A stretch of 9,530 nucleotides of DNA. Origin: Verrucomicrobiales bacterium. Lineage in GTDB: Bacteria > Verrucomicrobiota > Verrucomicrobiia > Verrucomicrobiales > DEV007. Both the position numbers and the translations under genes were made by a program. Of the stretch, positions 1 to 6,044 are shown in pieces. Each line of letters opens with the position of its first letter. Position 1 is the stretch's first letter. The stretch lies in NCBI GenBank assembly GCA_002705125.1, contig PAHQ01000042.1, positions 5,929-15,458 on the forward strand. Reading direction: 5' to 3'. The notes under the pieces are model-generated. The model saw only the letters and a program-made list of their open reading frames with translations, had not been told where the DNA came from and ran no database searches.

Positions 1-839
1 ACATAAGAGTTTTGATCTGCTATTGAATCTGTAAGTCTTATGGGCTTTTTACTATACTCAACTAGTTCTTTGCTAGAAATCATGCCCTCAGCATTCATCC
101 TGTTTAGTACATGGTTGCGTGCTTTTGTGGACTGTTTAATATTATTTTTTGGAGAGAGCCTTGATGGGTTCTTGATTAATCCACAAATCGTAGCAGCCTC
201 TAACACATTGATCTCTGATGTTGATTTACCAAAATATCCTCTTGAAGCGGATTCTATCCCAAAGTAGCCGCTTCCAAAGTAGATTCTATTCAAATAATTT
301 TCTAAAATTTCCGATTTAGTAAAATTATTTTCTATTCTATTTGCCAGAAATGCTTCGGTAATTTTATTCTCCAAATTTCGAATACTTTTTAACTCTGCGT
401 AACACTGTTTTGCAAGTTGTTGGGTGATAGTGCTTGCGCCTTGTGTGATACGTTTAGCTTTAAGATTTAAAATTACAGCTCTAGCAATTCCAATAAAGTC
501 GACCCCTTTGTGTTCCAGAAATCTAGAATCTTCAACGGCGGTTAATGCTTGTATAACGTGATAAGGAACCTTATCTAGTTTAATGGGGCGTCGGTCTTCA
601 ATTTTTATTTGCCCTATTTCAGTTCCTTTTCTGTCGTAAATCCTGCTAGGTACTTCAAGTTTAGTTATTGCTGATAGATCAAAATTTTGCGCCTTTTCTT
701 GGTGTAATTTGAGAACAGACAAAGAATAAAATATCGCGATTACGACCGGAGTAGTAAATAGTAGAAATAGAATTTGAAACCATCTCCTTTTGTAGAGTTT
801 TGGCCGACTTTTCCGTCGATTTTCGCTATTAAAATTCAT
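1..839 (-). CDS. Class A penicillin-binding protein (PBP1-type), N-terminal glycosyltransferase part, truncated by window edge
   Basis: This is the N-terminal 279 codons of a bifunctional peptidoglycan synthase, read on the minus strand from the ATG at 839-837 and open at the window edge. Seen: a basic cytoplasmic tail (residues 1-19), one membrane anchor (about 20-39), then a GT51 domain with its ordered motifs. These are AVEDSRFLEHKGVD (101-114, catalytic Glu E103), QGASTITQQLAK (133-144), KSEILENYLNRIYFG (175-189, second acidic residue E180), then GYFGIESAS, GYFGK and LEAATICGLIKNP. Family knowledge: GT51 enzymes polymerise lipid II into glycan strands at the outer face of the inner membrane, and a C-terminal transpeptidase domain normally follows. 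That part lies outside the window, so a monofunctional transglycosylase cannot be formally excluded, but the short cytoplasmic tail and linker fit PBP1A/1C-like proteins. It is divergent from the methyltransferase gene at 890. Confidence 0.93.
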   Translation of the reverse strand, partial: MNFNSENRRKSRPKLYKRRWFQILFLLFTTPVVIAIFYSLSVLKLHQEKAQNFDLSAITKLEVPSRIYDRKGTEIGQIKIEDRRPIKLDKVPYHVIQALTAVEDSRFLEHKGVDFIGIARAVILNLKAKRITQGASTITQQLAKQCYAELKSIRNLENKITEAFLANRIENNFTKSEILENYLNRIYFGSGYFGIESASRGYFGKSTSEINVLEAATICGLIKNPSRLSPKNNIKQSTKARNHVLNRMNAEGMISSKELVEYSKKPIRLTDSIADQNSY

Positions 840-881
840 ATTTCTTACTTATTAAATTAGTCAATGTAATAAGAATATCAT

Positions 882-910
882 ACTATAAGATGAAGAAAAT
901 GTCTGAGCAA
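882..910 (-). promoter_or_regulatory. Possible promoter for the penicillin-binding protein gene
   Basis: On the minus strand, TTGCTC (910-905) and TATAGT (887-882) are separated by 17 bp. This would start transcription near 875 and leave a leader of roughly 36 nt before the ATG at 839. The boxes overlap the start of the divergent methyltransferase gene. In AT-rich DNA such matches are frequent by chance, so this is tentative. Confidence 0.25.
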
Positions 911-2035
911 GCAACTGAATTAACAGCTAATGAAAATGGGCATGTTTTGGATTTAATTGCCGGTGAGATCGAGGAAGGAAACGGGTTTATTTCTTTCGAA
1001 CGTTTTATGGAGCTTGCCTTGTACCATCCACAATTAGGATATTATACTAAAAACATTAAAAGGGTTGGTAAGGATGCAGATTTCATTACCTCTGTGAGTG
1101 TTGGTAAATGTTATGGCTTAATATTGGCGCACCATTTTTCAACAATTTTGAAAACTTTTTCCAATTTCTCCAAGGAAGTAGTGGTTGTTGAATTAGGGGC
1201 TGAGAACGGCGATTTAGCCTTAGATATTATGGGTGAATTATCGATGCTTTTGAGTAAGGAGTTATTTGAGCGTCTAAATTATATTATTGTTGAGCCTTTT
1301 AGTTTAAAAAGGCAGGCTTTAAAAGCTCGTTTGAGCTCAGAGAGAATAGGAAATATTTCAGTGATATCAGATCTTGAAAAAGAAAATAATTTGTATGGTG
1401 TGTTGATTGGAAATGAAGTTTTGGATGCGTTGCCCTTTAGGCGCGTTAGATTGAGAGATAAAAAATGGATGGAATTGGGTGTTGGTATCAATAGAGATGG
1501 TGAGAAAAAGAAATTAATAGAGGCGGAAAAATGTATTCAGAATGAGTCGTTGATTTCCCGAGTCGCTGATTTTCCTAAAGAGCTACCAGATGGGTTTACT
1601 GCAGAAGTGAATATAAATTTCAAACAGTTGCTGTCAGGTATTAGTTCAAGCTTCGTCAAATTGGAGGGTTACTTTGTAGACTACGGCTCTAGTCATGATG
1701 AGCTAATGGATTTAAGTAGATCAGAGGGTACGGTGAGAGCTTATTCGGGGCATCAATACGTTAAGAATGTTTTATTATCTCCAGGATTTAATGATATTAC
1801 CTGCAATGTAGATTTTGATTGGTTTAGGGCGTCAGCTAAAGAGCATGAATTTATTACCAATGAGCCTATTGATCAGTATCGATTTCTGACAAATGCTGCA
1901 GAGCCTTGGTTGTTACAAATTGAGAAATCAGGAATTCAAAATGTCGAAAATATGAAATTAATTAATCAATTTAAGATGTTAATTCACCCCACGACTATGG
2001 GGAGAGCTTTCAAGGTCCTAAAGTTTCAAAAATGA
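890..2035 (+). CDS. MidA/NDUFAF7-type SAM-dependent methyltransferase (DUF185/COG1565 family)
   Basis: A 381-residue class I SAM-dependent methyltransferase of the family that includes mitochondrial NDUFAF7/MidA, which dimethylates an arginine of the complex I subunit NDUFS2. The substrate of the bacterial members is mostly unknown. Family signatures seen in order: FERFMELALYHPQLGYY (36-52), DFITSVSVG (64-72), the SAM-binding strand-loop VVELGAENGDLALDI (99-113), YIIVEP (131-136), IGNEVLDALPFRR (173-185), VDYG (263-266), GTVRAYSGH (280-288), PGFNDITCNVDFDW (298-311) and a C-terminal GRAFKVL (371-377). Length is normal for the family. The middle glycine of the SAM loop is Glu (E105), which is unusual. 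No Shine-Dalgarno is seen; the ATG at 899 (residue 4) is an equally good start. No complex I genes are visible nearby. It converges on the beta-propeller gene. Confidence 0.9.
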   Translation: MKKMSEQATELTANENGHVLDLIAGEIEEGNGFISFERFMELALYHPQLGYYTKNIKRVGKDADFITSVSVGKCYGLILAHHFSTILKTFSNFSKEVVVVELGAENGDLALDIMGELSMLLSKELFERLNYIIVEPFSLKRQALKARLSSERIGNISVISDLEKENNLYGVLIGNEVLDALPFRRVRLRDKKWMELGVGINRDGEKKKLIEAEKCIQNESLISRVADFPKELPDGFTAEVNINFKQLLSGISSSFVKLEGYFVDYGSSHDELMDLSRSEGTVRAYSGHQYVKNVLLSPGFNDITCNVDFDWFRASAKEHEFITNEPIDQYRFLTNAAEPWLLQIEKSGIQNVENMKLINQFKMLIHPTTMGRAFKVLKFQK

Positions 2036-2041
2036 AATTAT

Positions 2042-3337
2042 CTATAGTCGTTCAATTCTGTAGATATGGGTTTTGCTTCTTGCGTATATGGCTTTGCCGG
2101 AGACGGCAGGAGAGGCCATGAACCCATCATCTAATTTATTCTTGGAGAGAAGTTCATATTTCCCCCCAGGATTGATAACATAACAGTCGCCCATTTGGCT
2201 GAAGAAGTATAATTTTTTGTCTGCTAGGATTGGTGATGCTGAATAGTGTCCAGGTATACGGTCGCTCCAAATAGCATCTCCTGTCTTTGGGTCTAAACAA
2301 CTGAGAATTCCTTCATCAGTAGTCATATAAAGTTGTTCATTAATAATGATTGGAGATGAGCGTTTTGGTACTCTTTTAAAGACGTCCCAATTGATATGTG
2401 TTTTTGTTATATCTCCACTTGCATTTGAATCTATTCTTACTGAGATAAGATGAGGTTTTCCATACCCAGAATTGATAATTACGTTGTCTTTATAAATGAC
2501 TGATCTTGACGCATTAGAGTAGCCAGAGTAAGTGATGTTCCAAATTTCCTCTCCATTTAACGGATTGTAAGCAAAACATGACTTGGCGCCTGGGCTTACC
2601 ATAATAGTTTTATCGCCAACCTTGATAAATGTTGGCGTTGTATAAGCTTTCCTTAGATCACCTTCTCCACGAATTTTTCCATTTGGCTCAATATCATCCC
2701 ATTTAGTGGACCTATCAGTTTTCCATTTTGTTTTCCCAGAATTTTTATCAAGTGCAATGATATACTGGTAATCCACCCCATCCATTGTGAGAATCAAAGT
2801 GTCTTTATATATTACAGGTGAAGACCCAGGCCCCCTGAAGTGTCTACACTTGAGGTCTGTTCTTCTCCAGACCTCTTTGCCATTCATAGTATTGATCGCC
2901 GCTGTTCCATAGCTACCAAAGTGGATATATACCATGCCTTCTTCAATTACTGGCGAAGGTGATCCATAACTATTTACATTGTTTCCTAGAGGTTCTACAG
3001 ATTCATTATTAAAAAGGTTGATGTTGAATAAAATTTCTCCATTTTTCTTATCTAGGCATATGGCACCCATTGATTTGCCGTTTTCGGTTGAATTAGTGAT
3101 CCATACTTGATCATTCCAAATAACAGGAGAAGACCATGCTTTTCCGTTAATTTTTGTTTTCCAGGCAATGTTTTCATTTTCAGACCAACGAATAGGTAAC
3201 CCTCTTTTTTCGCCAATAACGATTCCATCTGCAGACAGTCCTCTAAATTCAGGCCACTGATCTTTAGCAGTTTGGTCTGAGTAGGTAATTGCTAAGATTG
3301 CAGGGAATAGTAAAAGGTGAATAATTTTATTTCGCAC
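2042..3337 (-). CDS. Secreted PQQ-like beta-propeller repeat protein
   Basis: A 431-residue exported beta-propeller. Starting at the GTG at 3337-3335 gives a textbook signal peptide: MRNK, hydrophobic 5-18, likely cleavage near residue 20 (TYS/DQ). The frame also runs up to an ATG at 3394, but that adds 19 acidic/polar residues in front of the signal peptide, so I prefer the GTG. The mature protein opens with WPEFRGLSADG (28-38) and LPIRWSENENIAWK (47-60). It then has about seven blade repeats of the SSPVI...LDxxxGxxxW type, for example SSPVIWNDQVWI (69-80), SPSPVIEEGMVYI (126-138), SSPVIYKDTLIL (172-183), LNGEEIWN (260-267), SSPIIINEQLYM (327-338), SASPILADKKLYFF (366-379) and ASPAVSGKAIYA (408-419). 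No dehydrogenase cofactor residues are evident, so an enzymatic role is not claimed. Such proteins abound in Verrucomicrobiota and Planctomycetota, mostly with unknown function; a structural or binding role in the periplasm is inferred. Confidence 0.88.
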   Translation of the reverse strand: MRNKIIHLLLFPAILAITYSDQTAKDQWPEFRGLSADGIVIGEKRGLPIRWSENENIAWKTKINGKAWSSPVIWNDQVWITNSTENGKSMGAICLDKKNGEILFNINLFNNESVEPLGNNVNSYGSPSPVIEEGMVYIHFGSYGTAAINTMNGKEVWRRTDLKCRHFRGPGSSPVIYKDTLILTMDGVDYQYIIALDKNSGKTKWKTDRSTKWDDIEPNGKIRGEGDLRKAYTTPTFIKVGDKTIMVSPGAKSCFAYNPLNGEEIWNITYSGYSNASRSVIYKDNVIINSGYGKPHLISVRIDSNASGDITKTHINWDVFKRVPKRSSPIIINEQLYMTTDEGILSCLDPKTGDAIWSDRIPGHYSASPILADKKLYFFSQMGDCYVINPGGKYELLSKNKLDDGFMASPAVSGKAIYARSKTHIYRIERL

Positions 3338-3343
3338 TTCTGA

Positions 3344-3378
3344 TTTATACTTAATTAAGACGCTAGACTCAATGTCAA
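3344..3378 (-). promoter_or_regulatory. Possible promoter for the beta-propeller gene
   Basis: A perfect -35 consensus TTGACA lies on the minus strand at 3378-3373, within the frame upstream of the proposed GTG start. Candidate -10 elements are imperfect. TAATTA-like sequence sits at about 15-16 bp spacing, and a better TATAAA (3349-3344) sits at 23 bp, which is too long for sigma70. If used, it would give a very short or leaderless mRNA starting near the GTG at 3337, supporting that start over the ATG at 3394. Confidence 0.25.
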
Positions 3379-3471
3379 GGCAGTCACTTGTCATTTTATT
3401 ATTGTGGCAATAGATGCATATAAATTACAACAAAATTTCGAAACATTACAGGTGTTTAGTAGCCATTAGCC

Positions 3472-3500
3472 TTGTGACATTATTTAAATCTGACTAATAT
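3472..3500 (+). promoter_or_regulatory. Sigma70-like promoter of the signalling operon
   Basis: TTGTGA (3472-3477) and TAATAT (3495-3500) are separated by exactly 17 bp. The predicted start near 3507 gives a leader of about 24 nt before the TTG start at 3531. Position, spacing and absence of a better alternative in the divergent gap make this the best promoter candidate in the window. It is judged by eye only. Confidence 0.5.
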
Positions 3501-3530
3501 AAGAAAATTGATCCTTTATTATAAACAATA

Positions 3531-6017
3531 TTGAATAGAAAAACTCAGCAGAATATTGGTTCAGAGGATGTCACGATTCAGATTAATCGTGGCCGGAGCG
3601 CTTTAATTGTTGCCGATGAAAATGAAAATAGAAGATTGATCTGTGCTCTTCTAGAAAATAATGGGTATAAATTAGTTTCATGTGAATCGATTGATGAAAC
3701 GTTGAGAGATTTTACAGATCAATCTCTCGTCATATTTTCACTGCAATCTGATTTAGAAAAAATTCCAGTCGTCGTAAAAGAATTAAGAAAAAAATCCCCA
3801 AATTTAAAATATCCAATAACTATTCTTCTTGGGGCGGAAGAAGAATTCGATTTCAAAGAAGAATTGGATTTTATCATTTCTTCAGAGGTAGGGTCTAATG
3901 AGTTCTTAGATGATATGCAAGGGCTTGAAAAAAAGATCTCTGGTATTGCTAATGGTGTTTCTGGTAATTCAGAATTTATAAAATCTGGTTATAATCAAGA
4001 AAAAAATGAATCACAGAAAGTGGAACTGAAGAATGTTAATTCATTAAAAGAAGACCTAGATATTGTTGTTGTCAAAAGAGGCCATGGCAATACTAAGACA
4101 AGAGTAGCTGGAAGTATTGCCAGCGATAGTCATATCATTAGTATGCTAAATAATTGTCCATTACCAATGGCAATATTTGATTTAAAATTACAGTTTATTT
4201 CAAGTAATCGAAGTTGGCAAATAACGCTTGGTCATGCTTTTAGGGATTCAGATGGGTTAGGGCAGTTTGAATCTATATCAAATCTTTCTAAGAATTGGAG
4301 ATTGCTTTGTGATGATTGTTTACGCTTAAAATCAGAGCAAGTCGGCGAGGAATTAGTCAAATGGAGTAATGGTGAGAAGGAATGGATTAAGTGGTATATG
4401 AGACCCTGTTTTGACTCGGCTGACGTTGTTTCTGGTTTTACTGTGTGTTGTCAATCGATACAGAATGAAAAACAGTCCAAAATCAAACAGATCCGGGAGC
4501 TCGACTCTGAGCAAGCTATAATGTCAAGTTCCGTCATCCCTGTTCTTGTTCTTGATGTGGAGGGCAGGATCATTCGAAGTAATAGGGCGGCAAAACAATT
4601 GGGGGATTGGGATCCATTCTCTGAACAGGGTACTTATTATTGGGAGGTGTTTCTTCAAGGAGTAGAGAGAGAAAAATCTAAGGCTCAATTTGCTGGATTT
4701 TCTCAAAAATTGTTAAACGGTCAGAATTTTAATTTTCCAGAAACGAATGAAGAATTTATTTTAGATGGCATTGGTAATTTAACTAAGATTATATGGTCAA
4801 ATTCTCCAAAGAGAGGAAATAATGGCAAAGTTAATGGTCTTATTAGACTTGGAATTTATGATGGAATTTTCATGAATTCTAAAAGTGATTCAGGCTCATC
4901 AGTTTCTGTTAAACATGATGAGGCGGCGCGTTTTGAGGCTGAGCTTGCCAGTTCTCTTGTAGAACTTAATCGAGCTCACAAAAGATTAAAAGAGTTGGAA
5001 AAAGAATCTGGTGTATACTCAGATATTGCAAATTTACTACCTTCTGCCGTTATTGTTTTAAATATTGAAGGAGAAGTCAGTTATGCAAATTTAGAGGCTA
5101 AAAAAATCCTGGGGCCTAAAATATTAAAAATTAATAAATTTGATGAGTGGTTAGATGCTTCTCTAATAGTAAGTGATGGTGAGGAAAAAAAAGAAATTAT
5201 AAAACGTTGGCATTCTCTAGTGTGGTCAAGAGGAATTACAGATTCATTTTTAGTAAGGAGTGATCTTTATGGAGAAAGTGTTTTAAGCTTCAAGCCGTGC
5301 ATTATGAGGGATGGTGCGGTTTTGCTATCTATAATTGATGTAGCATCTCAAAACCACGAGGACATCAATCTTTTATCTTCTAATGAATCGATATCTGGTT
5401 TTAAGGAAGCAAAAGATGCCAGTCTTGAATTGTTATTTATTATTTTGAGTGACTTTGATTCGGGTGGTATCGAGTCAGTAAGCATTTTAAAGTCAAGAGT
5501 GACAGCTTTAGCAATTCTAAAATCATTTCATTCAAAAAATGAAGAAGACAATTTAGTAGACTTCGGAAATTACTGCTCAAATCTTCTCAAATCATTAATC
5601 AAATTTTCTCCTAAAGAATCTGATCCTGAAGTTCATATTAATTACCTGCAGCTGGTGAGAGATGGGAATAATGTTTTAAAAGAAAAAATCACTTCCTCTG
5701 AGATTAAGTTGCCGATGACGGTCTCAATGCCCTTATCTCTAATAATTAATGGGATAATGAAAAATATATTTGAGAATGCGTGTGAACACAATTCAGACAT
5801 TATAGTTAGTTTTTCATTAATAATTGATAAGTCTAATGGCTCTGGATTAATTTCAATAACACATGATGGAGATTTTGATGTACCAGGAACCTTTTCTGAT
5901 AATTTCTTTGGTAGCCAGTTGGAATTCATAGATCTTATGATTGAGAAAATACAAGGTTCATTTGAGCTGAGTTCTGATTTGATTAATGAAATTTCAATTG
6001 AATTTCAGACGAAATAA
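3531..6017 (+). CDS. Degenerate hybrid sensor protein: pseudo-receiver, three PAS domains, HisKA_2-like pseudokinase
   Basis: An 828-residue cytosolic signalling protein (no signal peptide or membrane segment). Domains by eye: receiver-like fold 23-138; polar linker 139-200; PAS1 201-312, resembling the S-box PAS of the MAIFDxxLQFISSNRSW kind; PAS2 326-447; charged coiled coil 462-492; PAS3 496-604; HisKA_2-like segment 623-690 (SRVTALAILKSFHS, 655-668, matches the family SRxxAMALVHExLYxS helix); HATPase-like region 733-825. Catalytic residues look lost. The receiver has Ser70 at the phospho-Asp site, Ala28 in the acidic pair and no conserved Lys. No histidine lies where the HisKA_2 H-box should be (about 624-640). 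The N-box Glu is Gly741, the G1 box reads THDGDFD (777-783) and the G2 box has Gln796 for Gly. The likely role is signal sensing and allosteric control of the hybrid kinase encoded 27 bp downstream. The TTG start is fixed by an in-frame TAA at 3522-3524; the next in-frame Met lies inside the receiver. Not a pseudogene: the frame is fully open with intact hydrophobic patterning. Confidence 0.8.
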   Translation: MNRKTQQNIGSEDVTIQINRGRSALIVADENENRRLICALLENNGYKLVSCESIDETLRDFTDQSLVIFSLQSDLEKIPVVVKELRKKSPNLKYPITILLGAEEEFDFKEELDFIISSEVGSNEFLDDMQGLEKKISGIANGVSGNSEFIKSGYNQEKNESQKVELKNVNSLKEDLDIVVVKRGHGNTKTRVAGSIASDSHIISMLNNCPLPMAIFDLKLQFISSNRSWQITLGHAFRDSDGLGQFESISNLSKNWRLLCDDCLRLKSEQVGEELVKWSNGEKEWIKWYMRPCFDSADVVSGFTVCCQSIQNEKQSKIKQIRELDSEQAIMSSSVIPVLVLDVEGRIIRSNRAAKQLGDWDPFSEQGTYYWEVFLQGVEREKSKAQFAGFSQKLLNGQNFNFPETNEEFILDGIGNLTKIIWSNSPKRGNNGKVNGLIRLGIYDGIFMNSKSDSGSSVSVKHDEAARFEAELASSLVELNRAHKRLKELEKESGVYSDIANLLPSAVIVLNIEGEVSYANLEAKKILGPKILKINKFDEWLDASLIVSDGEEKKEIIKRWHSLVWSRGITDSFLVRSDLYGESVLSFKPCIMRDGAVLLSIIDVASQNHEDINLLSSNESISGFKEAKDASLELLFIILSDFDSGGIESVSILKSRVTALAILKSFHSKNEEDNLVDFGNYCSNLLKSLIKFSPKESDPEVHINYLQLVRDGNNVLKEKITSSEIKLPMTVSMPLSLIINGIMKNIFENACEHNSDIIVSFSLIIDKSNGSGLISITHDGDFDVPGTFSDNFFGSQLEFIDLMIEKIQGSFELSSDLINEISIEFQTK

Positions 6018-6044
6018 TTGAGCTAAGACCTTTTAGTAAATACA

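Noticed and set aside
40..267. Plus-strand open frame opposite the penicillin-binding protein
   Set aside because: The minus strand carries the conserved GT51 motifs through this stretch, so the plus frame is a shadow.
2024..2037. Small inverted repeat TTTCA-AAAA-TGAAA at the convergent gene ends, possible bidirectional terminator
   Set aside because: The stem is only 5 bp, mostly A-T, and no clean U-tract follows; such repeats occur by chance in AT-rich DNA.
2042..3337. PQQ-dependent alcohol dehydrogenase
   Set aside because: It is too short and lacks the vicinal-Cys and cofactor/calcium ligand pattern expected of quinoprotein dehydrogenases; only the propeller repeats are shared.
3436..3443. 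Palindrome TTTCGAAA in the divergent gap, possible operator
   Set aside because: Eight bases, single copy, no second half-site or known regulator match.
3531..6017. First kinase-like gene as a pseudogene
   Set aside because: It has 828 open codons, regular domain patterning, a good promoter and tight operon spacing; catalytic residues are lost but the protein seems maintained.
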